Source: Legionella moravica DSM 19234
GTDB taxonomy: Bacteria; Pseudomonadota; Gammaproteobacteria; Legionellales; Legionellaceae
Direction of reading: 5' to 3'
DNA length: 64,000 nt
Assembly (NCBI RefSeq): GCF_000423305.1
Contig: NZ_KE384002.1
Span: forward strand, 132,915 to 196,914
Made by a program: the position numbers and the translations under genes. The notes beneath the pieces were generated by a model. The model did not search any database, was not told where the DNA came from, and saw only the letters and a list, made by a program, of their open reading frames with translations. The stretch's first letter is position 1; each line of letters opens with the position of its first letter. Shown one piece after another: positions 30,829 through 39,834 of this stretch.

Positions 30829-32238
30829 TTATATTTCTCCTAATGCTTTAGATATAGATTCAGTCATGGTTTTGGCATCACCGAATAGCATATAAGTGTT
30901 GTCATGAAAAAAGAGACTGTTTTCGACGCCCGCATACCCTGGAGACATTCCACGCTTAACAAATAAAACGGTTTTCGCTTTCTCAACTTCTAAAACAGGC
31001 ATGCCATAAATAGGGGAGCTTGAATCTGTTTTAGCCGCTGGATTTGTAATGTCATTGGCACCGATAACAAAAGCAACATCGCAGGCAGCAAAATCTCTGT
31101 TGATTTCGCTTTGCTCAAAAACACGATCATAGGGAATATTGGCTTCTGCAAGTAAGACGTTCATATGACCTGGCATGCGGCCTGCGACGGGGTGAATAGC
31201 AAAACGTACTTTAATAGAACGGGCTTCCAGGGCATCAACCAACTCTTTAACCGCATGTTGCGCATGTGCAACAGCCATACCATAACCGGGTACGATAATC
31301 ACGTCTTTGGCATTACTTAACAGAAAAGCAGCATCCTCACCATTCGCTTGCCGTACCGATCTGGATTCTTCTCCTACATGAGCTTGCTGGTTAGTTCCTG
31401 CAGAGTTAATTCCTCCAAAGATCACATTGAAAATGGAACGATTCATACCAACGCACATGATGTAACTCAGGATGGCTCCACTAGCTCCGACCAAAGCCCC
31501 TGTTATTACCAGCAAATCATTGCTCAGAGTAAATCCTATACCTGCAGCAGCCCATCCAGAGTAGGAGTTAAGCATGGAGATTACTACGGGCATATCAGCG
31601 CCACCAATAGGAATAATCAGTAATATACCAATAAGAAATGCCAATCCGGCCAATACACCAAACAGCAATAAACTTTGATTTATTAAAAATAAGACAAAAA
31701 AACCCAGAATGGATAAGGCAATAACCAGATTTACACTTCTTTGCCCTGCAAATCGTACCGGTACTCCGGACATAATCCCTTGTAGTTTTAGAAAGGCAAT
31801 TACTGAGCCTGAAAAGGTGATCGCACCGATAATCAACCCTAAACTCATTTCAACCAGGCTGGCTTTTTCTATGTCGCCGGTGCTGCCAATATGAAATGAT
31901 TCAGGTGCCAAAAAGGCACAAAATGCGACTAAGACAGCAGCCATACCCACCAGGGAGTGAAACGCTGCAACAAGCTGAGGTATGGCCGTCATATTAATTT
32001 TTAGTGCGATGAACGTCCCTATGATTCCTCCTGCGATGATTAACCCAATAAGCAGGTAGTGATGAAATATAGTAGGTATCATCATCGTAGATCCTACTGC
32101 GAGTATCATTCCCAGGATACCCAGGAGATTTCCTCTTCTGGAAGTGGCTGGGCTGGCTAAACCTTTTAAAGCAAGAATAAAACAGACAGCGGCTAATAAA
32201 TAGAATAGGGGAACGAGTGAATTCATTACAGAGTCCAT
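30829..32238 (-). CDS. pntB: NAD(P) transhydrogenase subunit beta
   Basis: PntB carries membrane helices and the NADP(H)-binding domain III of the proton-translocating transhydrogenase, which couples hydride transfer from NADH to NADP+ with proton entry. The 469 residues start with several helices and end with domain III, including VPGYGMAVAHAQHAV and RGMSPGYAGVENSLFF. It is last in the pntAa-pntAb-pntB operon, 12 bp after pntAb. Confidence 0.95.
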   Translation of the reverse strand: MDSVMNSLVPLFYLLAAVCFILALKGLASPATSRRGNLLGILGMILAVGSTMMIPTIFHHYLLIGLIIAGGIIGTFIALKINMTAIPQLVAAFHSLVGMAAVLVAFCAFLAPESFHIGSTGDIEKASLVEMSLGLIIGAITFSGSVIAFLKLQGIMSGVPVRFAGQRSVNLVIALSILGFFVLFLINQSLLLFGVLAGLAFLIGILLIIPIGGADMPVVISMLNSYSGWAAAGIGFTLSNDLLVITGALVGASGAILSYIMCVGMNRSIFNVIFGGINSAGTNQQAHVGEESRSVRQANGEDAAFLLSNAKDVIIVPGYGMAVAHAQHAVKELVDALEARSIKVRFAIHPVAGRMPGHMNVLLAEANIPYDRVFEQSEINRDFAACDVAFVIGANDITNPAAKTDSSSPIYGMPVLEVEKAKTVLFVKRGMSPGYAGVENSLFFHDNTYMLFGDAKTMTESISKALGEI

Positions 32239-32249
32239 CCTTTAAGTCA

Positions 32250-32546
32250 TTATTTTTTATACATGCGAAGCATGCGTTGGGTTACAACAAATCCGCCAAA
32301 AATATTTATAGAAGTAATAAATATTGCCAGGCCCCCTAACCAGGTGATGGAACCCATCATTTCGCTTCCTGCTGCGATTAGAGCGCCTAAAACGATAATG
32401 CTTGATATTGCATTGGTTACAGACATTAAAGGGGTATGAAGAGCAGGAGTTACTTTCCATACGACGTAATAGCCTACAAAACAGGCCAGGACAAAAATGG
32501 TCAAAATGGTTATGTAAGGATTAGCAATTGAGTGAACTTCATGCAT
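32250..32546 (-). CDS. pntAb: NAD(P) transhydrogenase subunit alpha, membrane part
   Basis: This 98-residue subunit supplies helices of domain II ([21 protein letters not shown], then two more helices). The start at 32546 (MHEVHSI) has GGGAGAAA upstream; a longer frame upstream is not conserved. It overlaps pntAa by 8 bp. The split alpha subunit is the arrangement of many alphaproteobacteria and Legionella, unlike the fused E. coli PntA. Confidence 0.93.
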   Translation of the reverse strand: MHEVHSIANPYITILTIFVLACFVGYYVVWKVTPALHTPLMSVTNAISSIIVLGALIAAGSEMMGSITWLGGLAIFITSINIFGGFVVTQRMLRMYKK

Positions 32547-33672
32547 TTTGTTTCTCCCTGGTTGCTTGATAAGGTAGATAATTCCCCTCATAACAAAGAA
32601 CCGCTTGCTGAATGATCTCGTCATCCGGGTTAAATTTAATTTCTGGAGGAGTCGGTGCTATCAAATTAATTAAGTGGACCAGATTATTGGCATAAAGATC
32701 ACTCGCCGTTGCGGGTACGAGTCCTGCCATATTACTTATTCCGATTATCGTGATTGTTCCATGTTTAATAATTTGATCGGGTACGCTTAATTCACAGTTT
32801 CCACCTCGCGAAGTAGCCAGATCGATGATGATTGATCCGGGTTTCATTTGTTCAATAGTGGATTTATAGAGCAAAACAGGCGCTTTGCGTCCTGGTATTA
32901 ATGCGGTCGATATGACGATATCAGAAATTTTAGCGTATTGATCGATTAACTCTGCTTGTAATTTTTTATATTCATCGCTGGTTTCTGAGGCGTATCCACT
33001 TTTAGATTCGCTGTCCAGTTCCTGACTGACTTCAATAAATTCAGCGCCTAAACTTTCAACTTGTTCTTTGGCTGCTCTACGTACGTCAAAAGCATAAACA
33101 ACTGCCCCCAGCCGTTTGGCAGTAGCTATAGCTTGTAATCCTGCTACACCCGCACCCAATATCAATATTTTAGAGGGTTGAATCATGCCGGCAGCGGTCA
33201 TCATCATCGGTATGACACGGTGGAATTGGGTTACTGCTTCCAAAACTGCTCTGTATCCTGCAAGGTTTGCTTGAGAGGATAGACTGTCCATGCTTTGCGC
33301 CCGGCTGATTCGTGGGATTAAGTTCATGGAAAATAAATTAATATGTTGTTTTTGGCACCATTGAATCAGTTTACTTTGGGGATCATTGTCTATATGACCT
33401 ATTATCAATGAGTTTTTAGCCAATCCTTTTAAATCATCGGGATTGGGTTCATTGATGCACAAAAGTACATCTGTTTGCTGTAGCAAGGTTTCTCTATGTT
33501 CAATGAGTTCCACGCCAACACGCTGATATTCCTCATTAGAGAAATCCGAAGCGATTCCCGCATTCTTTTCAATAGCAACTTTAAATCCAATTTTTATAAG
33601 TTGTTTTGCTGAGTTGGGTGTAATTGCTACGCGGGTTTCCCGACCAGACTCCAGTAAAGTTGTAATGTTCAT
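32539..33672 (-). CDS. pntAa: NAD(P) transhydrogenase subunit alpha, NAD-binding part
   Basis: This soluble domain I subunit (377 residues) binds NAD(H). The alanine dehydrogenase/PntA fold is visible, with the [18 protein letters not shown] start and the nucleotide-binding [20 protein letters not shown] loop. The loop [15 protein letters not shown] is present as [18 protein letters not shown]. It is first in the operon. Confidence 0.95.
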   Translation of the reverse strand: MNITTLLESGRETRVAITPNSAKQLIKIGFKVAIEKNAGIASDFSNEEYQRVGVELIEHRETLLQQTDVLLCINEPNPDDLKGLAKNSLIIGHIDNDPQSKLIQWCQKQHINLFSMNLIPRISRAQSMDSLSSQANLAGYRAVLEAVTQFHRVIPMMMTAAGMIQPSKILILGAGVAGLQAIATAKRLGAVVYAFDVRRAAKEQVESLGAEFIEVSQELDSESKSGYASETSDEYKKLQAELIDQYAKISDIVISTALIPGRKAPVLLYKSTIEQMKPGSIIIDLATSRGGNCELSVPDQIIKHGTITIIGISNMAGLVPATASDLYANNLVHLINLIAPTPPEIKFNPDDEIIQQAVLCYEGNYLPYQATREKQNA

Positions 33673-33824
33673 GGGGTAGTCCTTTTACCGATCTATAATC
33701 AATCCTAGTTTAAATTAGAGTAATTTGCCAATGGAAAAAATGTCAAATAGACAAAAATCAGTTGGAATTAATGTTGATTCTTTATATTATTGAATTTAAG
33801 CAAATTTTTAAATGGAAGTAGTGG

Positions 33825-34589
33825 ATGATGAGTACCAAATTAAATTGCTCTAAAGTAATTCTATCTTTGCTTGTAGTTGCTTCCAGCTCTGATGCTGTTT
33901 CAGGTGTTATGGGCACTCAATCAGAGTCTCCATGGAATTATATTATTGCGCTGAGTGCAGGTCCTGTATGGCAAGATGGCGGTAAGACCCAGACTTTATT
34001 TTTAACGCCTGATATTGAAAAAACTTATAATGCATTCAATTCTACAGAAGCTCTGGCAGATGGAGAATTTTTTTTGGGGGTACAAAAAAAATTACATGGC
34101 GCTTTTATCGGTCAGTTGGGAATTGCATTAGCCACGACTGGAAAGGCCACATTGAATGGCGAAATATGGGATGATGCTGATCCTGAGTTTAACAATTTTC
34201 TATACGGCTATAAAGTACAACACAGCCACATTGCTCTGAAAGGAAAACTGTTATCAGATTTTGGGTTTATGGTGACTCCCTGGATTAGTGCCAGCGCAGG
34301 CGTAGCAATCAATCGTGCTTCAGATTATTACAGCATCCCTGTTATTTTTGAAGCGATACCTACCCCGGATTTTGTTTCTAACAACAAAACTTCATTTACT
34401 TATACTTTAGGGGCTGGTGTACAAAAAAAATTGAGCCAAAATTGGCAAGTTGGTATTGGTTATGAATTCACTGATTGGGGTAAAAGCCAATTGGGTTGGG
34501 CGTTCGATCAATCTATGGGTACTGGAATCAGTTTAAATCATTTCTATACTCATGGTGTTATGTTTAACGTTACGGCAGTAGCCGGTTAA
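33825..34589 (+). CDS. Outer-membrane beta-barrel protein
   Basis: This 254-residue protein has a signal sequence (about residues 1-25) and alternating amphipathic strands typical of a small 8-10 strand barrel, for example NYIIALSAGPVWQDG, TYTLGAGVQKKL and WQVGIGYEFTDWG. It resembles the Legionella family of surface OmpA/OmpW-like barrels, whose functions are mostly unknown. A terminator follows at 34709. Confidence 0.75.
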   Translation: MMSTKLNCSKVILSLLVVASSSDAVSGVMGTQSESPWNYIIALSAGPVWQDGGKTQTLFLTPDIEKTYNAFNSTEALADGEFFLGVQKKLHGAFIGQLGIALATTGKATLNGEIWDDADPEFNNFLYGYKVQHSHIALKGKLLSDFGFMVTPWISASAGVAINRASDYYSIPVIFEAIPTPDFVSNNKTSFTYTLGAGVQKKLSQNWQVGIGYEFTDWGKSQLGWAFDQSMGTGISLNHFYTHGVMFNVTAVAG

Positions 34590-34708
34590 GAAGAGTTGAG
34601 GACAACTAAAGTACTGTGGCGCGTCTTCCAATGATATTTTTATTGTCTATGTGAGTTGTACTGTCTGCAGAAATTGCGTTGCAGACAACTGTTCTTTGAT
34701 AATATAAA

Positions 34709-34737
34709 AAGGGCGTATTACATACGCCCTTATTTTT
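34709..34737 (+). terminator. Terminator of the beta-barrel gene
   Basis: AAGGGCGTA (34709-34717) pairs perfectly with TACGCCCTT (34723-34731) around TTACA, followed by AT5. Confidence 0.88.
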
Positions 34738-34990
34738 AAAAAGTGGATATAGACAGCAAGATTGATTACAGTCCTGGTTCACTAGGTGGATTCCTCCGGA
34801 ATGTTTTTGGCTTCTTAGTCTGGCTAAGCTTGCTCACCACATTCTCAATCTGGCTTCCAAGGTTGTGATGTTGGCTGAACAATGTGTACCGCCTATGATT
34901 CTATAATAGGCTACTATTATGATTAATTCCACTGACGAAAACGGGTTTATTGCAAAGATATCGTTAAGTGTCAGGCGCTCTATAAGGTGG

Positions 34991-35017
34991 GCTGGTTAAT
35001 TAGAACTTTTAACCAGC
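34991..35017 (-). terminator. Hairpin after the CAP-domain gene
   Basis: GCTGGTTAA (34991-34999) pairs with TTAACCAGC (35009-35017). It lies just past the CAP gene's stop on the minus strand. The missing T run makes termination uncertain. Confidence 0.4.
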
Positions 35018-35030
35018 GCTCCAGTCAACC

Positions 35031-35591
35031 TTAAGTGGTTTTTCTGAATAGAGTTCCATTGAATAAGGCATTAAATGGCTTTCTTGCAGCGTACTTAGTG
35101 TTAGCCCCTGTTTTAAGAAAAATTTGAGTAAAGTATATTTTTCCATTCTTATCACGAGCAATCCCGATGCCGGTAAGATTATAATTTCCATCAATGTTTT
35201 GTTTGTGGCCCGGGCTGCGTAACCAGTTTTTTACTACATCTTGAGCATCCTTGTAGTTAAATGCTACGTTTTCGGCACCAGCGTTGGAATCTTTGATTTG
35301 ACTGTGCAACCTGTCAATGCGACCTTTAAAATATTTATGGCCAAATGGTATTTTGTGATTTGCCATATCCAATGAATGTTGTTTGGCTTCTTTAACTATG
35401 CGGTTGTCCATGTTGAGGGTATTTAACCCATGTTGCTGTCTGTACTCGTTAATGTAATACAAAATGGCATTTTGAATGGCAGTATCATTGTCGGATTTTT
35501 CTTTGGGTGTTCCTGCAAAAGCCAGTTGAAATAAACTAAATAGGATGTAGATGAGAATCACTGTTCTCTTTATTTTGTTTAAGTACATCAT
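35031..35591 (-). CDS. CAP/SCP-domain secreted protein
   Basis: This 186-residue protein has a signal peptide (residues 1-26, ending FQLAFA) and a CAP (SCP/YkwD) domain: YYINEYRQQHGLNTLNMD, HSLDMANHKIPFGHKYFKGR, AGAENVAFNY and WLRSPGHKQNIDGNYNLTGIG. The conserved His/Glu pair of the family is present. The function of bacterial CAP proteins is mostly unknown. An ATG one codon downstream is an equal start. Confidence 0.85.
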   Translation of the reverse strand: MMYLNKIKRTVILIYILFSLFQLAFAGTPKEKSDNDTAIQNAILYYINEYRQQHGLNTLNMDNRIVKEAKQHSLDMANHKIPFGHKYFKGRIDRLHSQIKDSNAGAENVAFNYKDAQDVVKNWLRSPGHKQNIDGNYNLTGIGIARDKNGKIYFTQIFLKTGANTKYAARKPFNALFNGTLFRKTT

Positions 35592-35678
35592 TGTGCCTCT
35601 TTAATATTAGAAAAAAAAAAGAGCTTAATGGTTACTAAAAATCAGGCATTTGTCTAGAGAGTTTAGGATTTAAAAACC

Positions 35679-35955
35679 CTGTACATGACAAAAAAACGGT
35701 CCTGCTCACGCAGGCGGGCAACCAACCATCAAAATAATTCGATACCCAAGTCAAGCCACTGGTGCTTGTTTTGCTCCACGTTTAAACGATATTTCAACTC
35801 GCTGATACACTTCATATAATTCATATAATCTCGATTTTAGAGATAGAGATGATATGATTTTCATTGTATGTAGGGGAATTATCTTAATTATTTCAGTGCC
35901 AAACCTGAAATGGTTACCCGTCTAAGCGGGCATGACCGGTTTTTTCCTTGTGCAG
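35679..35955. mobile_element. 277-bp inverted-repeat element (same family as 41095-41361)
   Basis: The ends are imperfect inverted repeats of about 47 bp, CTGTACATGACAAAAAAAC at the left and its counterpart ending TGTGCAG at the right, each with a GCGGGC palindrome. The interior aligns end to end, with many substitutions, with the reverse complement of 41095-41361. The ends also match those of the DUF559 element. There is no ORF. Confidence 0.75.
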
Positions 35956-35994
35956 AGATCTAAAAAAGATGAATGATTTTTTTTTTATCAATTA

Positions 35995-36154
35995 GGGGCT
36001 GTTGACATTTCATTATATTTAAGCCTACTTTCCGCGACTTGTTCGCGGAATCGATAGATCGTGCGCAAAACAAGAATAAATTGCGCCTATAAAGATTGAA
36101 TTGGATCCCGCGAACAAGTCGCGGGACGTCGAAACTTGAATTGTCAACAGACCC
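35995..36154. mobile_element. 160-bp MITE, copy 2
   Basis: It has the same ends (GGGGCTGTTGAC...GTCAACAGACCC) and the same internal 17-bp inverted pair as copy 1. TA flanks both sides (35993-35994 and 36155-36156). It differs from copy 1 at only a few positions. Confidence 0.9.
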
Positions 36155-36347
36155 TAGTATTAAATTTAAATTATATCAAAAAAATCAAAGGAATTGTTGC
36201 GGGAATTGTGTGGTGCATGTTTTCCATTGATAGGGCGTAATTTGATTAGTATGCTCATCCAAATATAATGTGCTGACCTGAGTTAACGTCTCTAAAGCTT
36301 ATTATAATTTGAGGGACAATGCTTATGTTTGCGCTGTAAGCCACCGA

Positions 36348-36617
36348 TTAATGAGTTAATTTTTTTATTACGTCTTTCAATTGTTCAACTTCTCCAGAAT
36401 AATGATAGTAAATTCTGTTATGAGTACAATCGATGATGCTCAAGGGTTCTTTGGGTAAATCTCCAAATTGTTTAAATATCCAGAAGATACCTTCTGTATG
36501 ATCATTCTGAATTTCAATTAACAAGTCCAGCATTTTATCTTCTTCAATTTCAGCATGAGCACAAATCAGATCTGAAGGGGATTGATTAATCTTATAGGCA
36601 TAATGTTTTTCTTTCAT
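36348..36617 (-). CDS. Small protein of unknown function
   Basis: This 89-residue, soluble product has GGAG eight bases before its ATG and a codon pattern like its neighbours. A short fragment (FWIFKQFGDLPKEPLSIID) is reminiscent of nothing I can name. It is a single gene. Confidence 0.55.
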   Translation of the reverse strand: MKEKHYAYKINQSPSDLICAHAEIEEDKMLDLLIEIQNDHTEGIFWIFKQFGDLPKEPLSIIDCTHNRIYYHYSGEVEQLKDVIKKLTH

Positions 36618-36809
36618 GGTACTACTCCATTGAATTCATCATTCCAATTTCGATACTGCACTCGATTTATAGCGTTTATATTCACCCTTGATGATTAAAT
36701 TATAGTCTTTTATATTAATTTGAGTGCATTTTGTGGAAAATAAAAATGAGCAGTATTGAACTGATATACTGTAATCGATAGCAAATTCAGAGAATTGGGA
36801 GCATTTAAT

Positions 36810-37451
36810 TTAGAGGTTCACCGTCAGGCCTAATAGTACCGCATGCAAAATAGGTATATTAGATATGCTTGCAGTTTTTGTAGCCGTATAAATTTTGGGT
36901 TTGGGATCGTTACCGTATACCCCCTGGTATAAGACATTTAAACTGGCTAAAGCTGTGATTGGATAACCAAATCCCGCTTGGAATTCTCCTGCCAGTTGTG
37001 ATTTTTCTTTAATTGGCCGATGTTCCATTTGCCAATAGCGGTAAGCAACACCGCCTTTTAACTGAGCAAAGAAGGAGCTACCAAATAAAGGATCACTTTT
37101 AGCAGTAAGTAATAAATCAAGCATGGGGCCAAGTGTTGTTTTAACAGGAAGCCATTCCAGAACCGCTAATGTCTCATTGGGAATATTAAGACGCATCTGA
37201 TGGCCGTTTTGTATACCTAATTCAAGTCCGAGAGCAAAATCTCCAGAAAGCATCAGTTCATTTCCTAGCGCAAGACGCCCCATGACAGATTTTCCATCTT
37301 TAGAATATATGTCCTGATATCTTCCATTGCCTACACTCGCTGTGATGGTCCATGGTTGATCTTGTGATGTTAATTCGGGGTAGTATCCATCGGCGAATAC
37401 GTTGACTGAGAATAAAATTCCTAATGCGGTTATTTGTAATTTCATTTTCAT
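36810..37451 (-). CDS. Outer-membrane beta-barrel protein
   Basis: This 213-residue protein has a signal peptide (residues 1-20, cleavage after VFA) and repeated amphipathic strands (TITASVGNGRYQD, FALGLELGIQNG, SFFAQLKGGVAYRY, LAGEFQAGFGYPI) with a terminal strand ending LLGLTVNL. It is probably a small barrel of the Legionella OmpA-like type. Function is unknown. Confidence 0.68.
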   Translation of the reverse strand: MKMKLQITALGILFSVNVFADGYYPELTSQDQPWTITASVGNGRYQDIYSKDGKSVMGRLALGNELMLSGDFALGLELGIQNGHQMRLNIPNETLAVLEWLPVKTTLGPMLDLLLTAKSDPLFGSSFFAQLKGGVAYRYWQMEHRPIKEKSQLAGEFQAGFGYPITALASLNVLYQGVYGNDPKPKIYTATKTASISNIPILHAVLLGLTVNL

Positions 37452-37528
37452 CTGTCATATCCCTGATTAAATTAGTTCATTCAGAAAGCGAAGCTTATTT
37501 TACAGTGCACGGGGGTGAGACATAATTT

Positions 37529-37616
37529 TGGCGGAGAGAGAGGGATTCGAACCCTCGATACGTTGCCGTATACACACTTTCCAGGCGTGCGCCTTCAACC
37601 ACTCGGCCACCTCTCC
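37529..37616 (-). tRNA. tRNA-Ser (anticodon GGA)
   Basis: The minus strand reads GGAGAGG...CTGGAAA...TTCGAAT...TCTCTCCGCCA. The acceptor stem GGAGAGG pairs with TCTCTCC, the anticodon loop contains GGA, the long variable arm typical of Ser is present, the T loop is TTCGAAT, and CCA is encoded. It reads UCC/UCU codons. Confidence 0.95.
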
Positions 37617-37723
37617 AACCGGGCAAGCTTATACTTGTCAGAAAATAAATGCAAGAGTATATGTGAAATGAGCTGTAATTTAAGTAAGAAAGAGAGCTTT
37701 TTACTCATTAGCAATGGATTGAA

Positions 37724-37903
37724 ATGTGTGATTCTGTACATTTTAAAGAATTCAGAATTGGAAAAACCGTTATTTATCGTTATATGGATAAGTATTGGTT
37801 TCGTGATACTGCATTAGAGTATCCTCGTCATAAAGGCAATAAGAGAACTTTTGGAAGTGATACTGTGCCCGGATTCGTAGAACTTTGGTTGCGCTCAAAG
37901 TAA
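37724..37903 (+). CDS. Possible 59-residue protein
   Basis: An ATG at 37724 opens a 59-codon frame to TAA at 37901. The product is rich in Tyr/Trp/Arg (VIYRYMDKYWFRDTALEYP and FVELWLRSK) and its composition looks protein-like. No family is recognised, and it may be a remnant of a longer gene. Confidence 0.4.
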   Translation: MCDSVHFKEFRIGKTVIYRYMDKYWFRDTALEYPRHKGNKRTFGSDTVPGFVELWLRSK

Positions 37904-38068
37904 TTAAATACTCGAAGTGTTGTATAGAGTATAAAAAAATTTATGACCCTATCAGGAGGGTTTTGAGTAACTGTATGGTATCTGACACACAGAAGTTGAT
38001 TAAAATTTATTGATTATGGTTTAAATATGATGTATTTTGCGTTATTTTTACTGGATGAGGAATTTATT

Positions 38069-38518
38069 ATGTCTTTAGAGAATGCCATGCAAAAAGGAGT
38101 TGCTGATTTCAGTTTAATTATAGGTAAAGGCTTAATGTACGGTGGCGGAGCCGGTTTATTGATTATGGCGGCAGTCGGTACTATTTCGATTGATCTAGTC
38201 CTTCTTGCATATGCAGAAAAACATCATAATAGCTTTTTAACCGGATATATATTGGGAACAATGTTATGGGGACCAAGGTTTGATCCTCTTCCTTTACTTA
38301 TAGTTTCTCCAATTACTTCAATCATTGCGGTAGGTTTATCTGTCGCTCTCGGAGTACCAGCGGTAGGGGCTGCAATTTTGGCAGGTTGGGCTTTGGCTGC
38401 TACTGTATTGGCTGTTGGTTTTGGTTTTATTGCGCTTGGACAGGCTATGAGACCGGAAATGCACGCTGAATCTCAGCAAGACGAAAATTATGAAGACAGT
38501 TGTTGTTTCTGTCCCTGA
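38069..38518 (+). CDS. Gly/Ala-rich membrane protein with Cys-rich tail
   Basis: The ATG at 38069 is preceded by GATGAGG and gives 149 residues; an upstream ATG at 38027 has no such site. Two or three long hydrophobic segments are visible (KGLMYGGGAGLLIMAAVGTI; PITSIIAVGLSVALGVPA; ILAGWALAATVLAVGFGFIA), followed by an acidic tail ending DSCCFCP. No signal peptide or family is recognised. Such hydrophobic hairpins plus a polar tail occur in some Legionella effectors, but this is not evidence on its own. Confidence 0.6.
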   Translation: MSLENAMQKGVADFSLIIGKGLMYGGGAGLLIMAAVGTISIDLVLLAYAEKHHNSFLTGYILGTMLWGPRFDPLPLLIVSPITSIIAVGLSVALGVPAVGAAILAGWALAATVLAVGFGFIALGQAMRPEMHAESQQDENYEDSCCFCP

Positions 38519-38641
38519 TTCAGGGTTTAGAAGATTATAGTGACCGCGAGTTGAAAGGGAGTTCAACTCATTCTTAATTATAGAACACCGTATCTTCGTC
38601 GATCTCAATAACTTCTTCATACCATTTTGCGACGAATTGTA

Positions 38642-38647
38642 TATACT
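38642..38647 (+). promoter_or_regulatory. -10 box (TATACT) of the first tandem paralogue
   Basis: The 15-bp segment 38635-38649 is repeated exactly before the second paralogue at 39228-39242, and both lie about 40 bp before their start codons. It contains TATACT, a good -10 match. Confidence 0.55.
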
Positions 38648-38689
38648 GATTATATTACTCATAGCTCAGCTTCCAATAACGGTTTTATT

Positions 38690-39145
38690 ATGATGATAGT
38701 TCGTCTTTTTGCTCTATTTGGGATATTAGTGTTCTGTCAACCTATCTGGTCCTTCACGTGTTATTATACCTTGGTTAAGGACAACTGCTGGACTAATTAT
38801 GATGTGTCTGTAGACGTCATTGATGCATCAAATACAAATAAAGTATTTAGCCTTACTGTACCCAAAGGAAAATCCTGGGGACGGGTAGAGTTTTCATGCA
38901 CTGCTGCTCAAAGTTTACTTTATTATTCTCGATATTCTCCCGTTTTTTGGCAAAGTGAAAAAGGTAAAACATATCCAGCCCTAAGAAATTGGACTTTACC
39001 AGGTAAAATAAATCCAGGGGATCTTGCCTGGACTATTCCCGTTTGTTTTCCTGCTGATTTTTCACAGGTTCCTTTACCGCCGGATGCTAAGGGCAATTGC
39101 AAGTGTGATTTTAGCTCTATTCCTGAACCCAAACCTGCGCAGTAG
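38690..39145 (+). CDS. Secreted protein, first of two tandem paralogues
   Basis: The ATG at 38690 gives 151 residues beginning with a signal peptide (ending PIWS). The mature part starts FTCYYTLVKDNCW and ends CKCDFSSIPEPKPAQ, with six or so cysteines. An upstream TTG would only lengthen the N-terminus without conservation. About 100 of 130 mature residues are identical to the next gene. No function is known to me. Confidence 0.75.
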   Translation: MMIVRLFALFGILVFCQPIWSFTCYYTLVKDNCWTNYDVSVDVIDASNTNKVFSLTVPKGKSWGRVEFSCTAAQSLLYYSRYSPVFWQSEKGKTYPALRNWTLPGKINPGDLAWTIPVCFPADFSQVPLPPDAKGNCKCDFSSIPEPKPAQ

Positions 39146-39234
39146 GAGCAGGGCAAGTATTTTTGGTCACACATTCAGCATACTTTTTTTTTGTGCTCCA
39201 TAAGGGGCACAATACATTTTTGTCAATAATTGTA

Positions 39235-39240
39235 TATACT
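39235..39240 (+). promoter_or_regulatory. -10 box (TATACT) of the second tandem paralogue
   Basis: See the matching site at 38642-38647: the surrounding 15 bp (39228-39242) are identical and the distance to the ATG is nearly the same (40 bp). Confidence 0.55.
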
Positions 39241-39281
39241 GAACATATATTCATCGATTAGGTTCTAAGCAGGGTCTTATC

Positions 39282-39734
39282 ATGATAATTCGTCTGTTAG
39301 CTCTTTCCTGGCTGATTTCTTTTAGCAGTCCACTATGGTCTTTTACTTGCTACTATACCTTGGCTAAGGACAATTGTTGGACAAATTATGACGTATCAGT
39401 GGATGTTTTTGATGCAACTAGTAATACTAAATTATTCACTATAACTGTACCAAAGGGAAAATCCTGGGGGCGTACTGAGTTTGTTTGTACTGCTGGCCAG
39501 CGTTTACTCTATTATTCTCGATATGCCCCCGTTTTTTGGCAAAGTGAGGTGGGTAAATCTTATCCCGCACTGAAAAGCTGGACTTTACCTCGTACCAGTA
39601 ATCCAGAACATGTAGCCTGGACTATCCCGGTGTGTTTTACTGCAGATTTTTCACAGGTTCCTTTACCACCGGATGCGAAAGGAAATTGTAAGTGTGATTT
39701 TGGTTCTATTCCTGAACCTCAAACAGGGCAGTAG
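39282..39734 (+). CDS. Secreted protein, second of two tandem paralogues
   Basis: This 150-residue product has a signal peptide (MIIRLLALSWLISFSSPLWS) and the same mature fold as the preceding gene: FTCYYTLAKDNCWTNYDVS, PKGKSWGRTEF, LLYYSRYAPVFWQSE and PLPPDAKGNCKCDF. The duplication includes the promoter. The function is unknown. Confidence 0.75.
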   Translation: MIIRLLALSWLISFSSPLWSFTCYYTLAKDNCWTNYDVSVDVFDATSNTKLFTITVPKGKSWGRTEFVCTAGQRLLYYSRYAPVFWQSEVGKSYPALKSWTLPRTSNPEHVAWTIPVCFTADFSQVPLPPDAKGNCKCDFGSIPEPQTGQ

Positions 39735-39834
39735 AAGAAAAAGCCGTGTTTTTTAAACCTTCTAAGGGTAACACATAGCCTTGCATCACATCTTTGTGTA
39801 TTATTTCGTCCATCAGTTAGGATGAGGCAAGCAA

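Larger units (their letters stand above)
34590..35030. other. Gene-free stretch with hairpins
   Basis: This stretch holds the terminator at 34709-34737, a short dyad ATAATAG/CTATTAT at 34913-34930 and a hairpin at 34991-35017. I see no ORF of interest. Confidence 0.5.
35592..36347. other. Repeat-filled gap
   Basis: The 756-bp gap contains one copy of the 270-bp inverted-repeat element (35679-35955) and, 39 bp later, copy 2 of the 160-bp MITE (35995-36154). The rest shows no gene. Confidence 0.7.

Noticed and set aside
37515..37817. 100-residue plus-strand ORF over tRNA-Ser
   Set aside because: It covers the tRNA gene on the opposite strand; the tRNA is certain and the ORF has no support.
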